Shown here one piece after another: positions 35,201 to 41,990 of a DNA stretch of 64,000 bases. The position numbers and the translations under genes are program-made. Each line of letters begins with the position of its first letter. Position 1 is the stretch's first letter. The stretch is from the NCBI GenBank assembly GCA_951213105.1, contig OX578136.1:157433178-157497177 (forward strand), read 5' to 3'. The notes below the pieces were generated by a model, which ran no database searches, was not told where the DNA came from, and saw only the letters and a list, made by a program, of their open reading frames with translations. The stretch comes from Amaurobius ferox (taxonomy: Eukaryota > Arthropoda > Arachnida > Araneae > Amaurobiidae).

Positions 35201-35438
35201 TTAGCAACAGGACGGGAGTGAATATGCAACCCTTACCAGATCATCCAAAAAGCTTCTTCCTGTTGAACCTCCTGTTGTAAACACTACTTTTGGTGGGAAT
35301 CCAACCTACGGAGAAAATGGTACACTGAAATCAAAACATTATGCTTCACATCCAGATATTCTTGAGACGACATCGCTTGGTCGCAGCAATGGTAAAATTT
35401 ATCACAATGGACAGCATTTACCATCTATGAGGCTCTAG
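4862..35438 (+). CDS. IRSp53/BAIAP2-like I-BAR and SH3 scaffold protein, 11 coding exons, 5' end outside window
   Basis: The family links Rac/Cdc42 to actin remodelling at the plasma membrane: the I-BAR domain bends membrane outward and the SH3 domain recruits actin regulators such as WAVE and Mena. Eleven exons join in one frame (1313 nt; 436 residues plus TAG). All introns fit GT-AG; the donor of exon 4 is weak. Residues 1-170 match the C-terminal two thirds of an I-BAR domain (for example [19 protein letters not shown], then [19 protein letters not shown]). Residues 171-264 are a Ser/Arg-rich linker. Residues 265-322 are an SH3 domain (ALYAF, Trp299, WFPVSY). The tail is Pro/Ser rich. The missing N-terminus is about 80 residues in vertebrate relatives. 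Most introns contain transposons. Gene identity is by family resemblance. Orthologues are named Baiap2 or IRSp53; I give no symbol because the species is unknown. Confidence 0.9.
5148..5609. mobile_element. Mariner-type MITE B
   Basis: The ends are CAGGGTGTCCCAAAACGATT and its inverse; homology between the arms runs about 45 bases and then weakens. TA is at 5146-5147, and the right end runs straight into a TA tract. The 462-bp element lies in intron 1, 222 bases after exon 1, and has no coding potential. Confidence 0.8.
5610..5746. repeat. (TA)n/(TG)n/(CA)n microsatellite at the MITE B end
   Basis: Alternating TA, TG and CA runs begin at the TA target duplication of MITE B. Confidence 0.9.
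5745..5900. repeat. Fragment of the TCGAAAA-palindrome MITE family
   Basis: The sequence TCGAAAATCGGAATTTTGAG followed by TTTCGAC and a TG/GA tract resembles the ends of copies near 25400, 41800, 43700, 44880 and 51600. Only one end is seen here. Confidence 0.5.
6565..8578 (+). mobile_element. Helitron-like unit 1 of 3
   Basis: Begins TCTTCTTAAATAATAAAAGG next to host A (6564) and ends CTAG (8575-8578). It holds a TG/GTCT microsatellite (6595-6638), then about 500 bp shared by all units (6639-7140), then four tRNA-derived SINE copies. The end forms a hairpin: CTGGTCGCC and GGCGGCTAG pair around AAA. The TC start and CTAG end with a 3' hairpin fit non-autonomous Helitrons. No Rep/helicase is encoded. 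The middle (7141-7540) differs from units 2 and 3, so this is the most diverged copy. Confidence 0.75.
7549..8460 (+). repeat. Tandem tRNA-derived SINE array in unit 1 (4 heads)
   Basis: Units of about 240 bp have a pol III A box (TAGCCCAGTGG), a B box (GGTTCGATTCC at about 7583, 7808, 8049 and 8297) and a common body ending GGGTGAATAAAAAGAAAG. The first copy lacks its 5' end. These are tRNA-like SINE heads, not functional tRNAs. ORFs across them are by-products of the repeat. Confidence 0.85.
8579..10910 (+). mobile_element. Helitron-like unit 2 of 3
   Basis: Starts TAAATAATAAAAGGC directly after unit 1's CTAG, lacking three 5' bases, and ends CTAG (10907-10910) with the same 3' hairpin. 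The common 5' part is 8643-9135. A segment with AT-rich repeats follows, then seven SINE heads. It is nearly identical to unit 3 over almost its full length. Confidence 0.75.
9419..10800 (+). repeat. Tandem tRNA-derived SINE array in unit 2 (7 heads)
   Basis: B-box copies lie at about 9449, 9697, 9908, 10088, 10289, 10528 and 10629. Spacing varies from about 100 to 250 bp because some bodies are truncated; the copies near 10088, 10289 and 10528 share the variant CGATTCCCAAAATTGCCG. Unequal exchange or slippage within the array is the likely cause. Confidence 0.85.
10911..13214 (+). mobile_element. Helitron-like unit 3 of 3
   Basis: Begins TCTTAAATAATAAAAGG exactly at unit 2's CTAG and ends CTAG at 13214, followed by host T (13215). 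It matches unit 2 with few substitutions and small indels, including the order and peculiarities of its seven SINE heads. Confidence 0.78.
11722..13105 (+). repeat. Tandem tRNA-derived SINE array in unit 3 (7 heads)
   Basis: Copies the unit 2 array one for one (B boxes near 11757, 12000, 12213, 12390, 12596, 12832 and 12937). The fifth B box is degenerate (GGTTTATTCCC). This shows the array was already formed before units 2 and 3 duplicated. Confidence 0.85.
13801..13841. repeat. (TG)n(TA)n microsatellite at the end of MITE C
   Basis: A TG run then a TA run start at the terminal CCCTG of MITE C. Confidence 0.9.
14139..14210 (+). CDS. IRSp53-like exon 2 (I-BAR helix)
   Basis: Twenty-four codons in phase 0, acceptor ccccaaag, donor gtaagt. 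It encodes [20 protein letters not shown] and continues to LVS, matching vertebrate LKSFHNELLTQLEQKVELDS. Intron 1, before it, is 9.2 kb and carries the Helitron array. Confidence 0.9.
14948..15771. mobile_element. TTAA-flanked non-autonomous DNA transposon
   Basis: The termini GGGGACGGTGGACGTTGAA and its exact inverse are flanked by TTAA (14944-14947, 15772-15775). TTAA duplication is typical of piggyBac and Kolobok. The TIR does not look like the usual piggyBac CCC ends, so Kolobok-like is possible. It holds a 34-bp perfect palindrome (15602-15635). An 82-codon ORF (15459-15707) spans that palindrome; I recognise no domain in it. It lies in intron 2. Confidence 0.75.
15602..15635. repeat. 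34-bp perfect palindrome
   Basis: The half-site AAACATTGCACCTGCTG is followed directly by its reverse complement with no spacer. It lies inside the TTAA element. Confidence 0.97.
16576..17366 (+). mobile_element. Helitron/HINE-like repeat, copy 1 (intron 2)
   Basis: Starts AACACTTTACAATAAAGTTG, then a CTGTCTGTCTGTCTG tract, a shared block, two diverged tandem units of about 170 bp (each with TATTACCGAGGAAT), and ends in an imperfect hairpin (ATCAATGC ... ATTGAT) and TTTCTTGTT. This layout matches Helentron-associated elements (HINE/DINE-1); that class is inference. Other copies: 23830-25886, 29622-30941 and inverted 32262-33556. Confidence 0.7.
17425..17544 (+). CDS. IRSp53-like exon 3 (I-BAR basic region)
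   Basis: Forty codons in phase 0, acceptor ctcgtttag, donor gtatgt. The product is strongly basic ([20 protein letters not shown]), matching the lysine-rich helix that meets phosphoinositide membranes in I-BAR domains. The acceptor is 58 bases after the end of a Helitron-like repeat (16576-17366). Confidence 0.9.
17959..18836 (+). mobile_element. Helitron-like element (intron 3)
   Basis: Begins TCTTAAATAATAAAAGCG, almost the same as the array units at 6565-13214, and ends GGAGGCTAG followed by T, with a similar short 3' hairpin (GTCCT, GGA, AGGAGGC). The middle is unrelated to the array and non-coding. The 5' boundary is uncertain by a few bases. Confidence 0.6.
19373..19438 (+). CDS. IRSp53-like exon 4 (I-BAR)
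   Basis: Twenty-two codons, [20 protein letters not shown] then KE. The acceptor is ttttatag. The donor read here is gttggt, which is weak. A better-looking gtattt four bases on would break the frame into exon 5, whereas gttggt keeps both frame and family alignment. Confidence 0.8.
19759..20042. repeat. (TA)n and a tandem duplication of about 115 bp
   Basis: A TA tract (19759-19806) is followed by two diverged tandem copies (about 19807-19920 and 19923-20040) sharing AATTCCAAAGATATAATAGA and CCAACAAAACCAAATT. Confidence 0.85.
20045..20890. mobile_element. Foldback MITE (intron 4)
   Basis: Left arm 20045-20300 and right arm about 20610-20880 are inverted copies (both include AATGGGAACCCCCATTT and GTGGGGCACTAACGTTTAAA in opposite senses). 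The right end reads GGACACCCTATATA and runs into a TA tract. The right end resembles the GGGTGTCC-type mariner ends. Neither ORF across it looks real. Confidence 0.7.
20535..20612. repeat. Direct duplication of about 40 bp
   Basis: CTCATGATCAGGGTGCTTTT is repeated with its flanks in the centre of the foldback MITE. Confidence 0.9.
20891..20947. repeat. (TA)n microsatellite
   Basis: The tract begins at the right end of the foldback MITE. Confidence 0.95.
20948..22338. other. Rest of intron 4, no gene seen
   Basis: AT-rich intron with no clear repeat structure. A short AGATATGTGATAT motif recurs (21750-21800). Confidence 0.6.
22339..22425 (+). CDS. IRSp53-like exon 5 (I-BAR conserved core)
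   Basis: Twenty-nine codons in phase 0, acceptor tttttcag, donor gttagt. It contains [16 protein letters not shown], matching the vertebrate VEKQCAVAKNSAAYHSK block. This is one of the clearest family signatures in the gene. Confidence 0.92.
22426..23545. other. Intron 5, no gene or clear transposon
   Basis: AT-rich, with one C9 run near 22546. The 94-codon frame at 23277-23561 crosses the exon 6 acceptor and is hydrophobic, T-rich intron sequence, so I do not call it a gene. Confidence 0.6.
23546..23650 (+). CDS. IRSp53-like exon 6 (end of I-BAR)
   Basis: Thirty-five codons in phase 0, acceptor cctgtatag, donor gtaaga. [20 protein letters not shown] aligns with vertebrate GKELLAQKLPLWQQACADPS at the C-terminal end of the I-BAR domain. 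Confidence 0.9.
23830..25886 (+). mobile_element. Helitron/HINE-like repeat, copy 2, with a nested MITE (intron 6)
   Basis: Same start (AACACTTTACAATATAG, then CTGTCTGTCTGTC) and end (ATCAATGCTTATGCATGATT, TTTCTTGTT) as copy 1. It is longer because a MITE of the TCGAAAA family (about 24596-25445) interrupts it. Confidence 0.65.
24596..25445 (+). mobile_element. MITE with GATGTGGGCAGCACATG start and TCGAAAA-rich end
   Basis: Starts TCTGATGTGGGCAGCACATG and ends after a CA-rich tract (TACACACAGA) and TTTCGAAAATTCGAGTTCCG. The copy at 50741-51650 has the same order of motifs, which supports a roughly 0.85-0.9-kb unit. Superfamily unknown. Confidence 0.55.
26627..26849 (+). CDS. IRSp53-like exon 7 (linker)
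   Basis: 74 codons plus one base, acceptor tttttctag, donor gtaagc. It encodes the disordered linker between the I-BAR and SH3 domains, rich in Ser, Arg and Asp ([20 protein letters not shown]). I see no clear CRIB motif. If the donor were not used, the frame would read four more residues (KLRLQG region) to a stop just past 26870, a possible short isoform. Confidence 0.85.
26937..27326 (-). pseudogene. Mariner transposase with a large internal deletion (intron 7)
   Basis: Reading from 27326, 23 codons of a mariner N-terminus ([15 protein letters not shown]) run into a TGA. Without a frame change, the C-terminal catalytic part follows: [17 protein letters not shown], then [20 protein letters not shown], ending DDYVEK and stop. 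DNARP and SPDLAPSDY are the second and third acidic motifs of mos1-type mariners. About 200 residues between the DNA-binding region and the second Asp are missing, so the element is a deletion derivative. I could not fix the terminal repeats. Confidence 0.85.
28263..28455 (+). CDS. IRSp53-like exon 8 (main part of SH3)
   Basis: Enters in phase 1 and leaves in phase 2; acceptor atactgtag, donor gtaatg. It encodes most of an SH3 domain: [40 protein letters not shown], ending LVSGR. The ALYAF strand, the acidic RT loop and the binding-groove Trp (TGWQ) are present. Confidence 0.95.
29150..29212. repeat. (TA)n microsatellite (intron 8)
   Basis: A pure TA tract of about 60 bases. Confidence 0.95.
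29622..30941 (+). mobile_element. Helitron/HINE-like repeat, copy 3, left arm of the exon 9 inverted pair
   Basis: Full-length copy: AACACTTTACAACAAAGTTG start, CTGTCTGTCTGTC, two diverged tandem units, terminal hairpin, TTTCTTGTT. It ends 40 bases before exon 9. Its inverted partner is at 32262-33556, and the two agree along their whole length with modest divergence. Confidence 0.75.
30982..31041 (+). CDS. IRSp53-like exon 9 (end of SH3), flanked by inverted repeats
   Basis: 60 bases, entering and leaving in phase 2, acceptor ttctatttta-g, donor gtaagt. It encodes [19 protein letters not shown], completing the SH3 domain with the WFPxxY motif. Its length is a multiple of three, so skipping would keep the frame but remove the ligand-binding motif. 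The acceptor lies 40 bases after a 1.3-kb repeat whose inverted copy is in intron 9. Confidence 0.93.
31186..31505. repeat. Six tandem 53-bp repeats (intron 9)
   Basis: The unit includes TTGATATTCAAGTCTATCAG and AAAAGGCTGGATTATTTTGG. The copies differ by a few substitutions. There are no unique spacers, so it is not CRISPR-like. It lies 144 bases after exon 9, inside the loop between the inverted repeats. Confidence 0.95.
32262..33556 (-). mobile_element. Helitron/HINE-like repeat, copy 4, right arm of the exon 9 inverted pair
   Basis: Reverse complement of 29622-30941: starts AACAAGAAAGATCAATCATG and ends CAACTTTGTTGTAAAGTGTT. Intact from end to end. Confidence 0.75.
34125..34215 (+). CDS. 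IRSp53-like exon 10 (Pro-rich linker)
   Basis: 91 bases, entering in phase 2 and leaving in phase 0; acceptor ctctttcag, donor gtaagt. It encodes [20 protein letters not shown] and more. The PTPPP run is a plausible SH3 or WW ligand. There is no catalytic feature. Confidence 0.85.
35205..35438 (+). CDS. IRSp53-like terminal coding exon 11
   Basis: 77 codons and TAG, acceptor cattttttag. It encodes a Ser/Thr/Pro-rich tail ([20 protein letters not shown] at the start) ending [12 protein letters not shown] see no WH2 motif. A possible internal donor (aatg-gtaaaatt, near 35391) could give other C-termini, as in vertebrate relatives; this is speculative. Confidence 0.85.
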   Translation, partial: QQDGSEYATLTRSSKKLLPVEPPVVNTTFGGNPTYGENGTLKSKHYASHPDILETTSLGRSNGKIYHNGQHLPSMRL

Positions 35439-36519
35439 TCCTCTATCCAAAGGCAGTGCATCTCATAAATCTAGTTTTCAATGTGTATTTTGTTGCACAC
35501 AACTGATGTAATATATATTTAGTTACCTTTTATAAGGGTATTTTATTATTCTGAAAATGAATTTTGAATGTTTAAGATAGTTAAGGCTGCCGTCAGGTAA
35601 ACCTTACTTCTCCATATGAGCAATGAGGATTTCATATCCACACGTGATTTAAAGATATACTGCTTGTAAAATGATACGATTTTGGGGAGCAATGAAGGAA
35701 ATCCCATTAATGAAATTCTATATTTAATAACGTACACATAATTAATTTTTATTTAGTGTTTATATGTCAGAATTTTAAACATTGAAGAAGTGATGCAAAT
35801 ATTAATTATTTCAAACTTATCATAATTATTTGTAATCTTTAATTGTTTGAAAATACTATTAAAATTGAGTGATTATTCCTCGTAAATATTTCCTAACTTA
35901 TATCTGCCATATATATATATATATATATATAAATATAAAATTAAAAAATAAAAAGTAAAAATTATACATAATTAAAAAATAAAACACATTAAAAATACTG
36001 TATTATGAAATCAACGCAATATTAGTTATTAAGAAAAGATTTATTGTTGGGAAAAACAGAACAACAATCCATAAGAAATAATACTAATTGAAAAAATAAT
36101 AAAATAACAATGGCTGGCAATGAATATAAGGCAAAGAATGTGCAGAATCATCAGGAAGTGCCTGCATCTCTTTGGCCACGAAATCAGTTCTTTTCATTAA
36201 ATAACCTTGTTACAATGAATAAAATGGTTATTTTGCGCCTCAAAGGACTGCAAAATAACAATTACCATAGAATAAATATAAAGAACGAAATAAAACCCAG
36301 TATTGAATGAAAAATTACAAAAACTGGAAACTCACCATCTATTTGATAACTATGTGCTGCTAGAGAGCAAATCATCAACCATTGACACTCATAAGATGGA
36401 AATCAGTGTTACCAATAATATACTTATAATAACAAATATATATTTATAATAAAAAATATATATATTTATAATAAAAAAAACAATAAGTTTCAATTCATGT
36501 TCTATACTAACAATAAAGG

Positions 36520-36579
<60 letters not shown>

Positions 36580-38349
36580 AAAAATAAGTTTCAATTCATG
36601 TTCTAAACTAACAATAAAGGTTATATATATATATATATATATATATAAGCTTTATTGTTAGTATAGGACAGAAAGGTTACACTGAAGACAGTTTTAAGTA
36701 AATGCCTTAAATTAGTAATAGTTAATTAAATTAGTAATAGTTATTTAAATTAGCAATAGCTATTTAAATTAGCAATAGTTATATTTAGTAATAGTAATTT
36801 TTAAATGCTTTATAGTTCAAATGAAGGGACTAGTGATGGTATAAAAAAAAAATCTTTAAATTAATTAGTTTTCAGATACAAAGCTTATCTATATATGGAA
36901 AACTGATTTTGATACATTCAAAATATTTAAGGGTATGTTCATAATATTAAAATAGTTTCTTACAAACTGTATATAATTTGAATTCATTTTTACAATTACG
37001 TATGTACAAAAATAAAAATTCGCATATATATTTATTTTTTAGAATTAATAGTTTACATGTATAATTAAGGAACTTGCTATTAACTTTGACAGTTTAACTT
37101 TTATTTCTTGAATGAATAATATTTATAACTTGAGTGGATAACTGGCTCTTTGTGCTTGTTTCTGATTATATCTACTAACCTAATATGAAAAATAAATTTC
37201 TTTGTAATCAGTGAATTTGGTAATAGAATTTTTTTTTCAGCTGCTTTTTCTAAAGCTGCTGCATCCATTAAGTTCTTGCGAATTCAATTTTGAAATGTTT
37301 TAAATTACAACATACAGGGTGCTTGTTTTAATTTTTTGCCTAGTGCCAAGTGCCTTGCTTTTGCTTAGCTTTGCATACTTGTTGCCCATTTTATCTATTT
37401 TCTTATCTTTCTAAAGTTCCAGTTAATTTTTTAAATCAAGCTTTGCTCTCTTAAATAATGATTTTCACCAGTTCTTGTGTTCTTGGTTGATAAAGTTATT
37501 CGTGGTATAATCCTCCAGTTCCTTTAAGTAATAAGTCAGGATGTGTGAAGTTTATTTTTCTTATTATTAGGAAATTACCTTTATTTTTATATATAATATT
37601 TTGGGAGATGCACACAAGTTTTAACCATGTATTTACAGACTGACATTTGCATTCAAACTTATATTTATCTGAGATTGAAAATCTTGAGAAAGAGAAAGTT
37701 ATGTGTAGTATTTAAATGTAGTAGTCTATAGACACTAAATTTAAATATTACCTTTAATGTAATGTTTGTTTTATTAAATACGCTACTTGTTGTTTAAGTT
37801 TCAAGTCATGTACATTATCACTGATTTCTCGCCATTTTAACTATTTTAATATTTCAAGTTTGTAGGACTACGCTATACTATGTAAGTTGTAAAATATTTT
37901 TATTATAAACGACTTAGATTATAATAGTCAAGATAATGTATAATAATTAACACCTGCAAGCAATTTTATGAATAAAGTTGATAAATGTAATAGATTAGTT
38001 CATTTAGAAAGTGACATTAAGTTTTCATTTTTAGTCACATTATTATTGTAAAGATAGGATATTTATTTAATAAACTTGCTCATTCACATGTATATCTGTA
38101 TGATAATTTTGCTGTCTTAAATCCCCCTCAGAGTTTTATTTATGTGGCATGTTTTCAATATTTTGATATTTACAGATGCGTCTGTATATAATATATTTTT
38201 GTACATATGTATTTTTAGAAGAGCTTGTAAATTGTAAAACGGCTGTAAAAGTTTTGAAAATTTCCCTTTTGTAACAAAAATGCTTCGTATGTTAATTTTT
38301 TTTACGATGTTAAAAGAATTGAATTAGAATAAAATCATATTTTCCAAAC
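35439..38349 (+). other. Probable 3' UTR and flank of the IRSp53-like gene
   Basis: AT-rich with no coding frame. Several AATAAA signals occur, for example near 38327 just before the Penelope-like insertion. Sequence on either side of that insertion is joined by a target duplication, so the transcript may continue to an AATAAA near 40530. The true end needs RNA data. TA tracts with a duplicated segment (AGTTTCAATTCATGTTCT) lie at 36484-36650. Confidence 0.5.
36515..36648. repeat. Two (TA)n tracts with a duplicated flank
   Basis: AACAATAAAGGTTATATA precedes each TA tract, so the unit was duplicated with its microsatellite. Confidence 0.9.
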
Positions 38350-38465
38350 TAATAGCAATACAAATAAATAAGTTGGTATCACATCTGATTTCAAATAAAT
38401 AAGATTAAGCACACAACTTTGATAGGTCTTTTATTACACTTCTTATAAGACGTACAAAATGGAAA

Positions 38466-38520
38466 AAGACCAGAGCGCTTTCGAGCGTTAATACGCTCTT
38501 CATCAGTGGCTACATGGAAA
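38466..38520 (-). ncRNA. Hammerhead ribozyme motif, copy 1
   Basis: On the minus strand: CTGATGA (38500-38506), stem II GAGCG/CGCTC with a six-base loop, GAAA (38479-38482), GCGC, then the UC cleavage site. Stem I can form between GCCA and TGGT. The core residues are intact. Stem III is the self-complementary GCGC with no loop, as in Penelope-type hammerheads thought to act as dimers. Confidence 0.75.
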
Positions 38521-38868
38521 GTAAAAATGATCATTCGTATATAGACCAGTAAAGATGACAAATTTGCATAAATACAAAAGTAAATGAACATTCGATTATG
38601 TAAGGAAAAATACACAAAAAACATATACTCGTTTTTATATCTCAAGAAAAGTGCAATTAAAAATACTATTTTATTACAGGAATGCAAATTCAGAAAGGAC
38701 AGTCATGCCCAATCCGCATGAGGATGACATCAAAGATAACTATGAAGAAACTTGAATTGCATAGAGTCGAGAATGAATCGCCAAGCATAACGTAAAATTT
38801 GAACGGGGTCAAAATTACAAATCGAAGCACGGTAGATATAAATAAAAAGGAGAATATTACGGGGATTA

Positions 38869-39340
38869 TTACAACACATTAGAAGGAAAGTTTTTTTCAA
38901 ACATAGGCAAAAAATTATCATTAACAACATAATGAGCAAGAACCGTAGAAAGTTTACCACCTTTGGTATCCCGAGCGTGTTCTGCTAAACAGATGCCAAC
39001 ATTGCGTTTGGTACTACCAATATAGAATTTATAGTCACCATCAGTAGACAACAGGGGAACCACATACACCCCAGCATAGCTTTTAAAGTCATCCAGATCC
39101 CCAAGTTTATCAGAACAAATACGGTTAAATAAAGTAGTTAGATTAAGTAATTAGATTAATAAAGTAGTAGTTATATTAGAGTGAGCAGGCCTGAAACCAA
39201 ATTCATGACAGAACTGAATAAAAGGACGGAAAATCTTAGGATGGTACGGAAAACTAGATTTATAAGTTAAGCGATCTTCTAAAGAAACAAGTTTAGTATC
39301 AATTTGAGTAACTTTACGGCGAACATAGACGAAAATCTTA
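38869..39340 (-). pseudogene. Penelope-like polyprotein C-terminus with GIY-YIG endonuclease, degraded
   Basis: In Penelope-like elements this domain nicks DNA for target-primed reverse transcription. The minus frame reads KLVSLEDRLTYKSSFPYHPK and FCHEFGFRPAHSN, an internal stop, then SYAGVYVVPLLSTDG and YKFYIGSTKRNVGICLAEHA. GVY and YIG are the two halves of the GIY-YIG motif. The position after NVGI is Cys, where the family normally has the catalytic Arg. The frame stops after NFPSNVL, and further similarity continues in another frame. Broken by at least one stop, a frameshift and loss of a key residue. Confidence 0.8.
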
Positions 39341-39457
39341 TAAACTCAAAAGAATAGGCAGCCTCATGGCCAAGATTAAAAATAAAATGAATTTCATTGT
39401 ATTTAAGCAAATTTGTCATCTTTACTGGTCTCTATATGAACGATCCTTTTTACTTTC

Positions 39458-39510
39458 CATGTAGCCACTGATGAAGAGTGTATTAACGCTCGAAAGCGCT
39501 CTAGCCTTTT
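39458..39510 (+). ncRNA. Hammerhead ribozyme motif, copy 2
   Basis: Same core on the + strand: CTGATGA (39468-39474), stem II GAGTG/CGCTC (one G-U pair), GAAA (39492-39495), GCGC and UC. Stem I is weaker than in copy 1 (TAGC replaces TGGT), so activity is less likely. Confidence 0.65.
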
Positions 39511-40643
39511 TCCATTTTGTACGTGTTATGAGAAGTGTAATAAAAGACCTTCTATCAAAGTTGTGTGCTTAATCTTATTTAATAGCAATACCACTCCACC
39601 AGGAAGTAAGAGCCTGCTTATAATTGTTCCAATGTCTTATATTTGACTAATGCAACATTTAACTGCTGCTGATGGTGATAGAAAATTTCACCATGCTTTC
39701 TGCAGGCAAACCTGGTAGTTGGTGCCATTTCTTTTGAAGCATTTTTCAAATCACAAAATGTATATCGTAATTTTAAACGGAATTTTAATTATTTTGCAAT
39801 TTGAATCTTATTTTCAAACTATAAAGTATTTGTAGCAGAATCTAGGGAATTTTGTTCTCTAAAAATTTTGATACTTTGCTTACATATTTGCTTCTATAAG
39901 TAATAGACAAATGACGAAATTTTTGTAAAGAAAATATAAAATATCTAGCATTTTAACTTCCAATTTTGTGGTGAAATGCAGTTAGATATTTAACATTACG
40001 TAAGCTTTAATTTGACTATATAGATAAGATTTCTCACCAAAAATGAAAGATAATGCTAACTTTTTTTTTATTTGCTATCTTGTTTAATTTGATCAATGTT
40101 AAATTTTGTAATATGACTACTATTATTAGTTTTCTCTAAAATAAAAGCTGTAAAGGCTGCTGCTGTAGAATGAATATTTGCTACAGAGTTACATTTATTA
40201 CTTTGAAAAGTATGATTTTTTATTAGTTGGAAGATATATATTTCTGATTGTATTGTTTTTATCGTGTATAAACAGAAAAACACGCATCGTTTTGAATTTT
40301 GTAGTTTTATAGTGGTTTACTTTCTGAATGTAAAAATATTTTCATATGTTATAGTTATAAAATGAATGTAATCTATTAAATTCAATGTTTTGTAATAATT
40401 GAAACAGTACTAGTGTTGGTAATGTCTTACCAAATGAGGAATTATTTTCTCTTAGTTATAATTGTTTAAGAAATTTTATTCCAGTGCAATTCAGTGAAGC
40501 ATCTGTGTATATTAAATCATGTATAATATGAAATAAAATTTAAAAAATTATAATTTTTGTGTTTAATAAGGCTTTGAAAGAATAGTTTTATTATCCATAG
40601 ACCTGAATGCCAGGATCCTTTACTGCCAAGGATTGTCGCATTT

Positions 40644-40847
40644 CTATCTGGATCTTCTTTCATGTTCCTCGGGTTTATTATAGTAGATCTGCCAAATTTC
40701 ATCGTCCTCAACGAAAATTTGCTCATTGAGTTCTTTTGGATTCAAAATTTTTCGAGCTGCGCATTTTGGATTCTTAGTTTCCTCACGCGAGGTGAGTTTT
40801 CTTTTGTTTTTCAGTGAATTACGTCTGGTTTTGGATCGAGAGTGCAC
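40644..40847 (-). CDS. Unrecognised 67-codon ORF
   Basis: A basic, charged frame (for example KNPKCAARKILNPKELNEQI and VEDDEIWQIYYNKPEEH). Composition is less AT-biased than the surroundings and it looks protein-like, so it may be an exon or a repeat fragment. I know no matching family. A possible acceptor or donor near 40795 was not resolved. Confidence 0.25.
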   Translation of the reverse strand: MHSRSKTRRNSLKNKRKLTSREETKNPKCAARKILNPKELNEQIFVEDDEIWQIYYNKPEEHERRSR

Positions 40848-41776
40848 TGAAGTGCCCGGATGAGAGCATCTGGAACTTGCGATGGCATGGAAGTATTTAG
40901 AGGGGGTCAGAGAGGTGCTTTGGCACCCCCCTGTAGAAGGATAGTTTTGCCTCCGAGAAAAGAAACAAATCAGGTGATACCCTTACATTTTTGCTGAAGT
41001 TTTAATCCACAGTAAATTTGCAATCGTAGTCTTATTAAAGAATTAGAATAAATGACATGTGATTTGTGATTGTTCATATAACAAACTTAGAAGATACCGA
41101 GCAATCTTTTATCTTAAGCAAATTTGGTATTTTTCTCCGTGTTTTCATGTGACCTTTTATTTAATATCCTACTACATTTGTTTATATATGTTTTATTATT
41201 TGACCGACTTTTACCACCTCATCCTCCAAATTGAAATGTTGCGAATTTTTTATCAGTTTGTTCTTATTGGACCTCTAAATCTACATTTGCACGACCATTT
41301 TAAAGGTTGTTAAATGAACAGGTTAGATCTAACATATGGGGGTGGACTCTGAAAGGAAATGTTGACAGTAATCTCCATATATTTTGAATGCAATCAATTT
41401 TAGCATACACACCCTCCTTGGAAAAAAATCCTGCATACACCCATATGCGATGTATGACGTAATTTTGTGCAATCTCAACTTTTCTGTTAAATTCAGCCAA
41501 AAGGAGCTCGTCTTGGCTGTAAGACCACCTTTGGAAGCTCCGCCCTTCTTCCCCTTGACGCTCATTGGTTCTTCTGAACCCAATGGCATCACTTCACAGC
41601 CCCTCTCAGCCCCTGTGGCCTGGCACACCTAAATTTATAGCATTTGACCTAAAAGTTCAAGTTGTCGTAAAGTTCGGCGCCAGTCAGACTCAAGCTTTCT
41701 TTTCCTTAAAGGACACCATAAATAATCAAATAAAAAATGTCTCATGTGAAAACAATTTCTGGTCTCACACATAATG

Positions 41777-41879
41777 TATAAGGAAAGTAGTGTGACGGGG
41801 TCGAAAATTCGAATTAGAGTTTTCGACGGGAGAGAACGTTTCAAGCATCCCGGGTCACGAATCAAACATTTTTGAGGTG

Positions 41880-41920
<41 letters not shown>

Positions 41921-41990
41921 ATTGAGTCTGTGGACACGATATCTCACGAACGAATGGAGTGATTCGAATGAAATTTGGTACATAAAAAGT
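41777..41990 (-). mobile_element. TCGAAAA-palindrome MITE, end fragment with (TG)n
   Basis: TCGAAAATTCGAATTAGAG then TTTCGACGGG, a TG tract (41879-41919), and GAATGAAATTTGGTACATAA. Same end as the copies near 44880 (same orientation) and 43700 and 51600 (opposite). Confidence 0.6.

Larger units (their letters stand above)
38362..39579 (-). mobile_element. Penelope-like element fragment with inverted terminal copies and a 12-bp target duplication
   Basis: TAATAGCAATAC flanks it on both sides (38350-38361, 39580-39591). About 185 bp at each end are inverted copies (38396-38580 and 39398-39579), each holding a hammerhead ribozyme motif. Between them, on the minus strand, lies a GIY-YIG endonuclease remnant and no reverse transcriptase. 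Inverted terminal parts and 5'-truncated copies are normal for Penelope-like elements. Confidence 0.8.

Noticed and set aside
41300..41632. Overlapping 66-100-codon ORFs on both strands
   Set aside because: Higher GC makes long frames by chance on both strands. I recognise no domain; it may be part of an unknown repeat.
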